From Jacaranda mimosifolia (lineage: Eukaryota > Streptophyta > Magnoliopsida > Lamiales > Bignoniaceae): 64,000 nt of DNA. Of this stretch, positions 1 through 13,803 are shown piece after piece. Below the pieces are notes generated by a model that worked only from the letters and a program-made list of their open reading frames with translations, made no database searches and was not told the origin of the DNA. The first letter of the stretch is position 1, and every line of letters starts with the position of its first letter. The stretch is from the NCBI GenBank assembly GCA_018894105.1, contig CM032117.1:30856501-30920500 (forward strand), read 5' to 3'. Position numbers and translations under genes: made by a program.

Positions 1-1059
1 TGAGACTATAACACCCAAAGTTCGATGGACAAACAACCTCCATATCAAAATTCACAAAGTATTTCAAACTAGTTTAGAGCCGGCACATTCAAAGATTCGT
101 ATCGCTAGAATTTCATGTCATATATCAAAGTATTATAGTCAACATGGCTATGGAAAACATATTCTCAAATTCAAGATTGTGAACATTTGAAACCTTAAAC
201 ATATGTAAAACACTCACCTCGCAAATTCTTATAAAGCTAAGCAGAAACACTCTTCAAGAATCTTCCCCTCCTAATTATTTCTCCAATTCTTTCTCTTCCT
301 ATTCTAACATTTTCTAACCACACAAGATATGTACATTTCCATATATTCCCAACATATATATAGGTAATTTTGTAACTTACAAATTAATTCCCACTATCCC
401 TTAATAACACACCACTTTTTTATTCTTAAACAAGATGTAACTCTGTATATACTCACACAAATAGGCTATTACTTCATATTCCTCCAATGTTTCAAGATTA
501 ATACCCACTATCTCCATTATCCTTAAGGGGTACCCCCCGCCCATATTCCACTTGTAACTTTTGACCATAATTTCAAGAATAAAAGTCCACTAATTGTCAT
601 TACTTAATTGAGTTAGTAAATCAATTTATAATTATTTTTTTCTATTACTCTTGGGGAATTACAAACACCCCGCCTTCAAAACGCGACATCCTCTTCGCAA
701 TGGACATGGTTCAAATCCATTACCAGGCATTGGGATTCTAGAGGTGGCCCAAAAACTAACTCACTACTATATTTCGATGCGATGTCTGCTATGTCATCAA
801 TAGTACCAAGGTTTCATAACAATTGCATCAAGTTTCCTTAATAACTCACTTGAGTTCCTTACAAGCCATAGACAAGGTGAGGGACTAGAACTTGTCTTCG
901 CAGAAGATCTAGATCGAGATAATGATGTACCTATACAAAAGTAACTAGGTGATCAACCTAGAACAACAATAATTCAAGTTGATTATTCATCCAACAACTT
1001 AGATAGATAAATTAACCTTATCTTTCTGCTTAGGTCTAACCTATTGCTCTGATACCATT
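1..1059 (-). repeat. Unit 0, partial monomer
   Basis: The window opens about 216 bp inside an LTR (1-663). The internal region is 664-1059 and the PBS complement 1045-1057 is intact. The LTR end reads GGGGAATTACA. Shared variants (TAATTATTTC near 270, CGCGACATCC near 685) link it to units 3 and 4. Confidence 0.9.
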
Positions 1060-2333
1060 TGTCACGCCGCAGCTTAGCTAAATAACTTAATTTTCATACA
1101 TAAATCAACTTAATAAGAGACTACAACTTCAAAGTTGCTCTTTATCTCTTGAACTTGCTAATTTTCCTTCATATGTGAAAATATCAACAAAAAGAGTGAG
1201 CTCGAAAGCCCAGCATGCATTTTACATGTATTTAAGATGCAAAATATTCAAAATATCTTATAGTTAGCATGACCATGAGACTATAACACCCAAAGTTCGA
1301 TGGACAAACAACCTCCATATCAAAATTCACAAAGTATTTCATACTAGTTTAGAGCCGGCACATTCAAAGATTCGTATCGCTAGAATTTCATGTCATATAT
1401 CAAAGTATTATAGTCAACATGGCTATGCAAAACATATTCTCAAATTCAGGATTGTGAACATTTGAAACCTTAAACATATGTAAAACACTCACCTCGCAAA
1501 TTCTTATAAAGCTAAGTAGAAACACTCTTCAAGGATCTTCCTCTCCTAATTCTTTCTCCAATTCTTTCTCAACCTATTCTAACATTTTTTAACCTCAATA
1601 GATATGTACATTTCCACATATTCCCAACATATGTAGGTAATTTTGTAACTTACAAATTAATTTCCACTATCCCCCAATAATAGACCACTTTTCTTATTCT
1701 TAAATAAGATGCACGTCTACATATATTTGAATAAATAGGCAATTACTTCATATTCCTCCAATGTTTCAAGATTAATACCCACTATCTTCCTTATCCTTAA
1801 GGGGTACCCCTCGCCTATATTCCACTTGTAACTTTTGACCATAATTTCAAGAATAAAAGTCCACTAATTGTCATTAGTTAATTGAGTTAGTAAATCAATT
1901 TATAATTACTTTTTTCTATTATTCTTGGGGTATTACAAACACCCCTCCTTCAAAATGCGACGTCCTCTTCGCGATTGACATGGTTCAAATTCGTTACCAG
2001 GCATTGGGATACTAGAGGTGGCCCAAAAACTGACTCACTACTATATTTCGATGCGATGTCTGCTATGTCATCAATAGTACCAAGGTTTCGTAACAATTGC
2101 ATCAAGTTTCCATAATAACTCACTCGGGTTCTTTACAAGCCATATACAAGGTGAGGGACTAGAACTTGTCTTCGTAGAAGATCTAGATCGAGATGATGCT
2201 ATACCTACATAAAAGTAACTAGGTGATCAACCTAGAACAATAATAATTCAAGTTGAGTATTCATCCAACAACTTAGATAGATAAATTAACCTTATCTTTC
2301 TACTTAGGTCTAACCTATTGCTCTGATACCATT
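1060..2333 (-). repeat. Unit 1 monomer
   Basis: LTR 1060-1937 starts TGTCACGCCGC. Internal region 1938-2333, PBS complement 2319-2331 intact. It has CATATGTAGG where other units have CATATATAGG, so the second TATA-like site is disrupted. Confidence 0.9.
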
Positions 2334-3608
2334 TGTCATGCCCCAACTTAGCTAAATAACTTAATTTTCATACATAAATCAACTTAATAAGAGACAACAA
2401 CTTCAAAGTTGCTCTTTATCTCTTGATCTTGCTAATTCTCCTGCATATGTGAAAATATCAACAAAAAGAGTGAGCTCGAAAGCCCAGCAAGCATTTTACA
2501 TGTATTTAAGATGCAAAATATTCAAAACATCTTATAGTTAGCATGACCATGAGACTATAACACCCAAAGTTCGATGGACAAACAACCTCCATATCAAAAT
2601 TCACAAAGTATTTCAAACTAGTTTAGAGCCGGCACATTCAAAGATTCGTATCGCTAGAATTTCATGTCATATATCAAAGTATTATAGTCAACATGGCTAT
2701 GCAAAACATATTCTCAAATTACAGATTGTGAACATTTGAAACCTTAAACATATGTAAAACACTCACCTCGCAAATTCTTATAAAGCTAAGTAGAAACACT
2801 CTTCAAGTATCTTCCTCTCCTAATTCTTTCTCCAATTCTTTCTCATCCTATTCTAACATTTTTTAACCTCAATAGATATGTACATTTCCACATATTCCCA
2901 ACATATATAGGTAATTTTGTAACTTACAAATTAATTTCCACTATCCCCCAATAATAGACCACTTTTCTTATTCTTAAATAAGATGAACGTCTACATATAT
3001 TTGAATAAATAGGCTATTACTTCATATTCCTCCAATGTTTCAAGATTAATACCCACTATCTCCATTATCCTTAAGGGGTACCCCCCGCCCATATTCCACT
3101 TGTAACTTTTGACCATAATTTCAAGAATAAAAGTCCACTAATTGTCATTACTTAATTGAGTTAGTAAATCAATTTATAATTACTTTTTTCTATTATTCTT
3201 GGGGTATTACAAACACCCCTCCTTCAAAATGCGACGTCCTCTTCGCGATGGACATGGTTCAAATCCGTTACCAGGCTTTGGGATTCTAGAGGTGGACCAA
3301 AAACTGAACTCACTACTATATTTCGATGCGATGTCTGCTATGTCATCAATAGTACCAAAGTTTCGTAACAATTGCATCAAGTTTCCATAATAACTCACTC
3401 GAGTTCTTTACAAGCCATATACAAGGTGAGGGACTAGAACTTGTCGTCGTAGAAGATCTAGATCGAGATGATGCTATACCTACACAAAAGTAACTAGGTG
3501 ATCAACCTAGAACAATAATAATTCAAGTTGAGTATTCATCCAACAACTTAGATAGATAAATTAACCTTATCTTTCTGCTTAGGTCTAACCTATTGCTCTG
3601 ATACCATT
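2334..3608 (-). repeat. Unit 2 monomer
   Basis: LTR 2334-3211 starts TGTCATGCCCC, a CpG-to-TpG change. Internal region 3212-3608 is 397 bp because of one extra base near 3306; PBS complement 3594-3606 intact. The extra base opens a chance frame of 63 codons on each strand across the internal region. Confidence 0.9.
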
Positions 3609-4883
3609 TGTCACGCCCCAATTTAGCTAAATAACTTAATTTTCATACATAAATCAACTTAATAAGAGACTACAACTTCAAAGTTGCTCTTTATCTCTTG
3701 ATCTTGCTAATTCTCCTCCATATGTGAAAATATCAACAAAAAGAGTGAGCTAGAAATCCCAACAAGCATTTTACAAGTATTTAAGATGCAAAATATTCAA
3801 AATATCTTATAGTTAGCATGACCATGAGACTATAACACCCAAAGTTCGATGGACAAACAACCTCCATATCAAAATTCACAAAGTATTTCAAACTAGTTTA
3901 GAGCCGGCACATTCAAAGATTCGTATCGCTAGAATTTCATGTCATATATCAAAGTATTATAGTCAACATGGCTATGCAAAACATATTCTCAAATTCAAGA
4001 TTGTGAACATTTGAAACCTTAAACATATGTAAAACACTCACCTCGCAAATTCTTATAAAGCTAAGCAGAAACACTCTTCAAGAATCTTCCCCTCCTAAAT
4101 ATTTCTCCAATTCTTTCTCTTCCTATTCTAACATTTTCTAACCACACAAGATATGTACATTTCCATATATTCCCAACATATATATAGGTAATTTTGTAAC
4201 TTACAAATTAATTCCCACTATCCCTCAATAATACACCACTTTTCTTATTCTTAAACAAGATGTAACTCTGTATATACTCGCACAAATAGGCTATTACTTC
4301 ATATTCCTCCAATGTTTCAAGATTAATACCCATTATCTTCCTTATCCTTAAGGGGTACCCCCCGCCCATATTCCACTTGTAACTTTTGACCATAATTTCA
4401 AGAATAAAAGTCCACTAATTGTCATTACTTAATTGAGTTAGTAAATCAATTTATAATTATTTTTTTCTATTACTCTTGGGGCATTACAAACACCCCTCCT
4501 TCAAAACGCGACATCCACTTCGCGATGGACATGGTTCAAATCCATTACCAGGCATTGGGATTCTAGAGGTGGCCCAAAAACTAACTCACTACTATATTTC
4601 GATGCGATGTCTGCTATGTCATCAATAGTACCAAGGTTTCATAACAATTGCATCAAGTTTCCTTAATAACTCACTTGAGTTCCTTACAAGCCATAGACAA
4701 GGTGAGGGACTAGAACTTGTCTTCGCAGAAGATCTAGATTGAGATGATGATGTACCTACACAAAAGTAACTAGGTGATCAACCTAGAACAACAATAATTC
4801 AAGTTGATTATTCATCCAACAACTTAGATAGATAAATTAACCTTATCTTTCTGCTTAGGTCTAACCTATTGCTCTGATACAAT
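3609..4883 (-). repeat. Unit 3 monomer
   Basis: LTR 3609-4488, internal 4489-4883. The PBS complement at 4870-4881 is damaged (GATACAAT in place of GATACCATT). A 61-codon minus-strand frame lies at 4208-4393 inside the LTR. Confidence 0.9.
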
Positions 4884-6158
4884 TGTCACGCCGCAACTTA
4901 GCTAAATAACTTAATTTTCATACATAAATCAACTTAATAAGAGACTACAACTTCAAAGTTGCTCTTATCTCTTGATCTTGCTAATTCTCCTTCATATGTG
5001 AAAATATCAACAAAAAGAGTGAGCTCGAAAGCCCAGCAAGCATTTTACACAGTATTTAAGATGCAAAATATTCAAAATATCTTATAGTTAGCATGACCAT
5101 GAGACTATAACACCCAAAGTTCGATGGACAAACAACCTCCATATCAAAATTCACAAAGTAATTCATACTAGTTTAGAGCCGGCACATTCAAAGATTCGTA
5201 TCGCTAGAATTTCATGTCATATATCAAAGTATTATAGTCAACATGGCTATGCAAAACATATTCTCAAATTCAAGATTGTGAACATTTGAAACCTTAAACA
5301 TATGTAAAACACTCACCTCGCAAATTCTTATAAAGCTAAGTAGAAACACTCTTCAAGATCTTCCTCTCCTAATTCTTTCTCCAATTCTTTCTCTTCCTAT
5401 TCTAACATTTTCTAACCACACAAGATATGTACATTTCCACATATTCCCAACATATATATAGGTAATTTTGTAACTTACAAATTAATTCCCACTATCCCTC
5501 AATAATAGACCACTTTTCTTATTCTTAAACAAGATGCACGTCTACATATACTCGCACAAATAGGCTATTACTTCATATTCCTCCAATGTTTCAAGATTAA
5601 TACCCATTATCTTCCTTATCCTTAAGGGGTACCCCCCGCCCATATTCCACTTGTAACTTTTGACCATAATTTCAAGAATAAAAGTCCACTAATTGTCATT
5701 ACTTAATTGAGTTAGTAAATCAATTTATAATTATTTTTTTCTATTACTCTTGGGGCATTACAAACACCCCTCCTTCAAAACGCGACATCCTCTTCGCGAT
5801 GGACATGGTTCCAATCCATTACCAGGCATTGGGATTCTAGAGGTGGCCTAAAAACTAACTCACTACTATATTTCGATGCGATGTCTGCTATGTCATCAAT
5901 GGTACCAAGGTTTCATAACAATTAAATCAAGTTTCCTTAATAACTCACTTGAGTTCCTTACAAGCCATTGACAAGGTGAGGGACTAGAACTTGTCTTCGC
6001 AGAAGATCTAGATTGAGATGATGATGTACCTACACAAAAGTAACTAGGTGATCAACCTAGAACAACAATAATTCAAGTTGATTATTCATCCAACAACTTA
6101 GATCGATAAATTAATCTTATCTTTCTGCTTAGGTCTAACCTATTGTTCTGATACAATT
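4884..6158 (-). repeat. Unit 4 monomer
   Basis: LTR 4884-5762 starts TGTCACGCCGC. Internal 5763-6158. The PBS complement 6144-6156 has two changes (TGTTCTGATACAA). The KpnI palindrome is intact at 5626-5635. Confidence 0.9.
5626..5635. repeat. Perfect palindrome GGGGTACCCC in LTR
   Basis: This 10-bp palindrome lies after CTTAA in the LTR and contains a KpnI site. It is intact in most units outside 8708-26147, where it reads GGGGTACTCC. KpnI presence or absence therefore separates the two main domains of the array. Confidence 0.65.
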
Positions 6159-7433
6159 TGTCACGCCGCAACTTAGCTAAATAACTTAATTTTCATACAT
6201 AAATCAACTTAAAAAGAGACTATAACTTGAAAGTTGCTCCTCATCTCTTGATCTTGCTAATTCTACTCCAGATGTGAAAATATCAACAAAAAGAGTGAGC
6301 TCGAAAGGCCAGCAAGCATTTTACACATATTTAAGATGCAAAATATTCAAAATATCTTCTAGTTAACATGACCATGAGACTATAACACCCAAAGTTCGAT
6401 GGACAAACAACCTCCATATCAAAATTCACAAAGTAATTCAATCTAGTTTAGAGCCGTCACATTCAAAGATTCGTATCGCTAGAATTTCATGTCATATATC
6501 AAAGTATTATAGTCAACATGGCAATGCAAAACATATTCTCAAATTCAAGATTGTGAACATTTGAAACCTTAAACATATGTAAAACACTCACATCGCAAAT
6601 TCTTATAAAGCTAAGTAGAAACACTCTTCAAGGATCTTCCTCTCCTAGTTCTTTCTCCAATTCTTTCTCTTCCTATTCTAACATTTTCTAACCACACAAG
6701 ATATGTACAGTTCCATATATTCCCAACATATATATAGGTAATTTTGTAACTTACAAATTAATTCCCACTATCCCTCAATAATACACCACTTTTCTTATTC
6801 TTAAACAAGATGTACCTCTGTATATACTCGCACAAATAGGCTATTCCTTCATATTCCTCCAATGTTTCAAGATTAATACCCACTATCTTCCTTATCCTTA
6901 AGGGGTACCCCTCGCCTATATTCCACTTGTAACTTTTGACCATAATTTCAAGAATAAAAGTCCACTAATTGTCATTACTTATTTGAGTTAGTAAATCAAT
7001 TTATAATTACTTTTTTCTATTATTCTTGGGGTATTACAAACACCCCTCCTTCAAAATGAGACGTCCTCTTCGCGATCGACATGGTTCAAATCCGTTACCA
7101 GGCATTGGGATTCTAGAGGTGGCCCAAAAACTGACTCACTACTATATTTCGATGCGATGTCTGCTATGTCATCAATAGTACCAAGGTTTCGTAACAATTG
7201 CATCAAGTTTCCATAATAACTCACTCGAGTTCTTACAAGCCATAGACAAGGTGAGGGACTAGAACTTGTCTTCGCAGAAGATCTAGATCGAGATGATGAT
7301 GTACCTATACAAAAGTAACTAGGTGATCAACCTAGAACAATAATAATTCAAGTTGAGTATTCATCCAACAACTTAGATAGATAAATTAACCTTATCTTTC
7401 TGCTTAGGTCTAACCTATTGCTCTGATACCATT
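6159..7433 (-). repeat. Unit 5 monomer
   Basis: LTR 6159-7038 starts TGTCACGCCGC; internal 7039-7433 (395 bp, one T lost near 7230); PBS complement 7419-7431 intact. The hairpin near the LTR end has loop GA (ATAACTTGAAAGTTG). Confidence 0.9.
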
Positions 7434-8707
7434 TGTCACGCCCCAACTTAGCTAAATAACTTAATTTTCATACATAAATCAACTTAATAAGAGACTACAA
7501 CTTCAAAGTTGCTCTTTATCTCTTGATCTTGCTAATTCTCCTCCATATGTGAAAATATCAACAAAAAGAGTGAGCTCGAAAGCCCAGCAAGCATTTTACA
7601 TGTATTTAAGATGCAAAATATTCAAAATATCTTATAGTTAGCATGACCATGAGACTATAACACCCAAAGTTCGATGGACAAACAACCTCCATATCAAAAT
7701 TCACAAAGTATTTCAAACTAGTTTAGAGCCGGCACATTCAAAGATTCGTATCGCTAGAATTTCATGTTATATATCAAAGTGTTATAGTCAACATGGCTAT
7801 GCAAAACATATTCACAAATTAAAGATTGTGAACATTTGAAACCTTAAACATATGTAAAACACTCACCTCGCAAATTCTTATAAAGCTAAGTAGAAACACT
7901 CTTCAAGAATCTTCATCTCCTAATTCTTTCTCCAATTCTTTCTTATCCTATTCTAACATTTTTTAACCTCAATAGATATGTACATTTCCACATATTCCCA
8001 ACATATATAGGTAATTTTGTAACTTACAAATTAATTTCCACTATCCCCCAATAATAGACCACTTTTCTTATTCTTAAATAAGATGCACATCTACATATAT
8101 TTGAATAAATAGGCTATTACTTCATATTCCTCCAATGTTTTAGGATTAATACCCACTATCTCCATTATCCTTAAGGGGTACCCCCCGCCCATATTCCACT
8201 TGTAACTTTTGACCATAATTTCAAGAATAAAAGTCCACTAATTGTCATTACTTAATTGAGTTAGTAAATCAATTTATAATTACTTTTTTCTATTATTCTT
8301 GGGGCATTACAAACACCCCTCCTTCAAAACGCGACGTCTTCGTCGCGATGGACTAAGTTCAAATCTGTCACCAGGCATCGGGATTCTAGAGGTGGCCTAA
8401 AAACTTACTCACTACTTGATTTGGATGAGATGTCCACCATATCATCAATAGTACCAAGGTTTCATAACAATTGCATCAAGTTTTCTTAATAACACACTTG
8501 AGTTCCTTACAAGCCATAGACAAGGTGAGGGACTAGAACTTGTCTTCACAGAAGATCTAGATCGAGATGATGCTGTACCTACACAAAAGTAACTAGGGGA
8601 TCAATCTAGAACAATAATAATTCAAGTTGATTATTTATCCAACAACTTACATAGATAAATTAACCTTATCTTTTTGCTTAGGTCTAACCTATTGCTCTGA
8701 TACCTTT
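7434..8707 (-). repeat. Unit 6 monomer with a different internal subfamily
   Basis: LTR 7434-8311 resembles its neighbours, but internal 8312-8707 is of the second subfamily (ACTTACTCACTACTTGATTTGG), otherwise typical of 27-53 kb. PBS complement 8693-8705 has its last base changed (ACCT). This is a mosaic unit. Confidence 0.9.
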
Positions 8708-9981
8708 TGTCACGCCCCAAATTAGCTAAATAACTTAATTTTCATACATAAATCAACTTAATAAGAGACTACAACTTCAAAGTTGCTCTTTGTCTCCTGA
8801 TCTTGCTAATTCTCCTCCATATGTGAAAATATCAACAAAAAGAGTGAGCTCGAAAGCCCAGCAAGCATTTTACATGTATTTAAGATGCAAAATATTCAAA
8901 ATATCTTATAGTTAGTATGACCATGAGACTATAACACCCAAAGTTCGATGGACAAACAACCTGCATATCAAAATTCACAAAGTATTTCAAACTAGTTTAG
9001 AGCCGGCACATTCAAAGATTCGTATCGCTAGAATTTCATGTCATATATCAAAGTATTATAGTCAACATGGCTATGCAAAACATATTCTCAAATTAAAGAT
9101 TGTGAACATTTGAAACCTTAAACATATGTAAAACACTCACCTCGCAAATTCTTATAACGCTAAGTAGAAACACTCTTCAAGAATCTTCCCCTCCTAATTC
9201 TTTATCCAATTCTTTCTCTTCCTATTCTAACATTTTCTAACCACACAAGATATGTACATTTCCATATATTCCCAACATATATATAGGTAATTTTGTAACT
9301 TACAAATTAATTCCCACTATCCCTCAATAATACACCACTTTTCTTATTCTTAAACAAGATGTAACTCTACATATACTCGCACAAATAGGCTTTTACTTCA
9401 TATTCCTCCAATATTTCAAGAGTAATACGTACTATCTTCCTTATCCTTAAGGGGTACTCCCTCCATATTCCACTTGTAACTTTTGACCATAATTTCAAGA
9501 ATAAAAGTCCACTAATTGTCATTACTTAATTGAGTTAGTAAATCAATTTATAATTATTTTTTTCTAATATTCTTAGGGCATTACAAACACCCCTCCTTCA
9601 AAATGCGACGTCCTCTTCGCGATGGACATGGTTCAAATCCGTTACCAGGCATTGGGATTCTAGAGGTGGCCCAAAAACTGACTCACTACTATATTTCGAT
9701 GCGATGTCTGCTATGTCATCAATAGTACCAAGGTTTCGTAACAATTGCATCAAGTTTCCATAATAACTCACTTGAGTTCTTTACAAGCCATATACAAGGT
9801 GAGGGACTAGAACTTGTCTTCGCAGAAGATCTAGATCGAGATGATGCTATACCTACACAAAAGTAACTAAGTGATCAACCTAGAACAATAATAATTCAAG
9901 TTGAGTATTCATCCAACAACTTAGATAGATAAATTAACCTTATCTTTTTGCTTAGGTCTAACCTATTGCTCTGATACCATT
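8708..9981 (-). repeat. Unit 7 monomer, start of homogenised block
   Basis: LTR 8708-9585, internal 9586-9981, PBS complement 9967-9979 intact. From here to unit 20 units are exactly 1,274 bp and share GGGGTACTCC, GTAATACGTAC and CCTGCATATC. Private variants are ATAACGCTAAG near 9155 and AAGTGATC near 9869. Confidence 0.92.
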
Positions 9982-11255
9982 TGTCACGCCCCAACTTAGC
10001 TAAATAACTTAATTTTCATACATAAATCAACTTAATAAGAGACTACAACTTCAAAGTTGCTCTTTATCTCCTGATCTTGCTAATTCTCCTCCATATGTGA
10101 AAATATCAACAAAAAGAGTGAGCTCGAAAGCCCAGCAAGCATTTTACATGTATTTAAGATGCAAAATATTCAAAATATCTTATAGTTAGCATGACCATGA
10201 GACTATAACACCCAAAGTTCGATGGACAAACAACCTGCATATCAAAATTCACAAAGTATTTCAAACTAGTTTAGAGCCGGCACATTCAAAGATTCGTATC
10301 GCTAGAATTTCATGTCATATATCAAAGTATTATAGTCAACATGGCTATGCAAAACATATTCTCAAATTAAAGATTGTGAACATTTGAAACCTTAAACATA
10401 TGTAAAACACTCACCTCGCAAATTCTTATAAAGCTAAGTAGAAACACTCTTCAAGAATCTTCCCCTCCTAATTCTTTATCCAATTCTTTCTCTTCCTATT
10501 CTAACATTTTCTAACCACACAAGATATGTACATTTCCATATATTCCCAACATATATATAGGTAATTTTGTAACTTACAAATTAATTCCCACTATCCCTCA
10601 ATAATACACCACTTTTCTTATTCTTAAACAAGATGTAACTCTACATATACCCGCACAAATAGGCTTTTACTTCATATTCCACCAATATTTCAAGAGTAAT
10701 ACGTACTATCTTCCTTATCCTTAAGGGGTACTCCCTCCATATTCCACTTGTAACTTTTGACCATAATTTCAAGAATAAAAGTCCACTAATTGTCATTACT
10801 TAATTGAGTTAGTAAATCAATTTATAATTATTTTTTTCTAATATTCTTAGGGCATTACAAACACCCCTCCTTCAAAATGCGACGTCTTCTTCGCGATGGA
10901 CATGGTTCAAATCCGTTACCAGGCATTGGGATTCTAGAGGTGGCCCAAAAACTGACTCACTACTATATTTCGATGCGATGTCTGCTATGTCATCAATAGT
11001 ACCAAGGCTTCGTAACAATTGCATCAAGTTTCCATAATAACTCACTCGAGTTCTTTACAAGCCATATACAAGGTGAGGGACTAGAACTTGTCTTCGCAGA
11101 AGATCTAGATCGAGATGATGCTATACCTACACAAAAGTAACTAGGTGATCAACCTAGAACAATAATAATTCAAGTTGAGTATTCATCCAACAACTTAGAT
11201 AGATAAATTAACCTTATCTTTTTGCTTAGGTCTAACCTATTGCTCTGATACCATT
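9982..11255 (-). repeat. Unit 8 monomer, subtype D
   Basis: LTR 9982-10859, internal 10860-11255, PBS complement 11241-11253 intact. It has ACCCGCAC, CCACCAATA and internal GTCTTCTTCGCG and AGGCTTCG. It matches unit 10 (offset 2,548 bp) far better than unit 9 over the LTR. Confidence 0.92.
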
Positions 11256-12529
11256 TGTCACGCCCCAACTTAGCTAAATAACTTAATTTTCATACATAAA
11301 TCAACTTAATAAGAGACTACAACTTCAAAGTTGCTCTTTATCTCCTGATCTTGCTAATTCTCCTCCATATGTGAAAATATCAACAAAAAGAGTGAGCTCG
11401 AAAGCCCAGCAAGCATTTTACATGTATTTAAGATGCAAAATATTCAAAATATCTTATAGTTAGCATGACCATGAGACTATAACACCCAAAGTTCGATGGA
11501 CAAACAACCTGCATATCAAAATTCACAAAGTATTTCAAACTAGTTTAGAGCCGGCACATTCAAAGATTCGTATCGCTAGAATTTCATGTCATATATCAAA
11601 GTATTATAGTCAACATGGCTATGCAAAACATATTCTCAAATTAATGATTGTGAACATTTGAAACCTTAAACATATGTAAAACACTCACCTCGCAAATTCT
11701 TATAAAGCTAAGTAGAAACACACTTCAAGAATCTTCCCCTCCTAATTCTTTATCCAATTCTTTCTCTTCCTATTCTAACATTTTCTAACCACACAAGATA
11801 TGTACATTTCCATATATTCCCAACATATATATAGGTAATTTTGTAACTTACAAATTAATTCACACTATCCCTCAATAATACACCACTTTTCTTATTCTTA
11901 AACAAGATGTAACTCTACATATACTCGCACAAATAGGCTTTTACTTCATATTCCTCCAATATTTCAAGAGTAATACGTACTATCTTCCTTATCCTTAAGG
12001 GGTACTCCCTCCATATTCCACTTGTAACTTTTGACCATAATTTCAAGAATAAAAGTCCACTAATTGTCATTACTTAATTGAGTTAGTAAATCAATTTATA
12101 ATTATTTTTTTCTAATATTCTTAGGGCATTACAAACACCCCTCCTTCAAAATGCGACGTCTTCTTCGCGATGGACATGGTTCAAATCCGTTACCAGGCAT
12201 TGGGATTCTAGAGGTGGCCCAAAAACTGACTCACTACTATATTTCGATGCGATGTCTGCTATGTCATCAATAGTACCAAGGCTTCGTAACAATTGCATCA
12301 AGTTTCCATAATAACTCACTCGAGTTCTTTACAAGCCATATACAAGGTGAGGGACTAGAACTTGTCTTCGCAGAAGATCTAGATCGAGATGATGCTATAC
12401 CTACACAAAAGTAACTAGGTGATCAACCTAGAACAATAATAATTCAAGTTGAGTATTCATCCAACAACTTAGATAGATAAATTAACCTTATCTTTTTGCT
12501 TAGGTCTAACCTATTGCTCTGATACCATT
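11256..12529 (-). repeat. Unit 9 monomer
   Basis: LTR 11256-12133, internal 12134-12529, PBS complement 12515-12527 intact. Private variants are TTAATGATTG and ACACACTTCAAG. The LTR has AATTCACAC as in subtype B while the internal region has the AGGCTTCG of units 8 and 10. Confidence 0.92.
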
Positions 12530-13803
12530 TGTCACGCCCCAACTTAGCTAAATAACTTAATTTTCATACATAAATCAACTTAATAAGAGACTACAACTTC
12601 AAAGTTGCTCTTTATCTCCTGATCTTGCTAATTCTCCTCCATATGTGAAAATATCAACAAAAAGAGTGAGCTCGAAAGCCCAGCAAGCATTTTACATGTA
12701 TTTAAGATGCAAAATATTCAAAATATCTTATAGTTAGCATGACCATGAGACTATAACACCCAAAGTTCGATGGACAAACAACCTGCATATCAAAATTCAC
12801 AAAGTATTTCAAACTAGTTTAGAGCCGGCACATTCAAAGATTCGTATCGCTAGAATTTCATGTCATATATCAAAGTATTATAGTCAACATGGCTATGCAA
12901 AACATATTCTCAAATTAAAGATTGTGAACATTTGAAACCTTAAACATATGTAAAACACTCACCTCGCAAATTCTTATAAAGCTAAGTAGAAACACTCTTC
13001 AAGAATCTTCCCCTCCTAATTCTTTATCCAATTCTTTCTCTTCCTATTCTAACATTTTCTAACCACACAAGATATGTACATTTCCATATATTCCCAACAT
13101 ATATATAGGTAATTTTGTAACTTACAAATTAATTCCCACTATCCCTCAATAATACACCACTTTTCTTATTCTTAAACAAGATGTAACTCTACATATACCC
13201 GCACAAATAGGCTTTTACTTCATATTCCACCAATATTTCAAGAGTAATACGTACTATCTTCCTTATCCTTAAGGGGTACTCCCTCCATATTCCACTTGTA
13301 ACTTTTGACCATAATTTCAAGAATAAAAGTCCACTAATTGTCATTACTTAATTGAGTTAGTAAATCAATTTATAATTATTTTTTTCTAATATTCTTAGGG
13401 CATTACAAACACCCCTCCTTCAAAATGCGACGTCTTCTTCGCGATGGACATGGTTCAAATCCGTTACCAGGCATTGGGATTCTAGAGGTGGCCCAAAAAC
13501 TGACTCACTACTATATTTCGATGCGATGTCTGCTATGTCATCAATAGTACCAAGGCTTCGTAACAATTGCATCAAGTTTCCATAATAACTCACTCGAGTT
13601 CTTTACAAGCCATATACAAGGTGAGGGACTAGAACTTGTCTTCGCAGAAGATCTAGATCGAGATGATGCTATACCTACACAAAAGTAACTAGGTGATCAA
13701 CCTAGAACAATAATAATTCAAGTTGAGTATTCATCCAACAACTTAGATAGATAAATTAACCTTATCTTTTTGCTTAGGTCTAACCTATTGCTCTGATACC
13801 ATT
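12530..13803 (-). repeat. Unit 10 monomer, subtype D
   Basis: LTR 12530-13407, internal 13408-13803, PBS complement 13789-13801 intact. Variants are the same as unit 8 (ACCCGCAC, CCACCAATA, AGGCTTCG), so units 8-9 and 10 onward look like a copied pair. Confidence 0.92.

Noticed and set aside
3199..3390. Plus-strand frame of 63 codons across the internal region (similar one at 36294-36485)
   Set aside because: It is antisense to the element and present in only two of about 50 units, each time because of a private one-base insertion. No recognisable domain.
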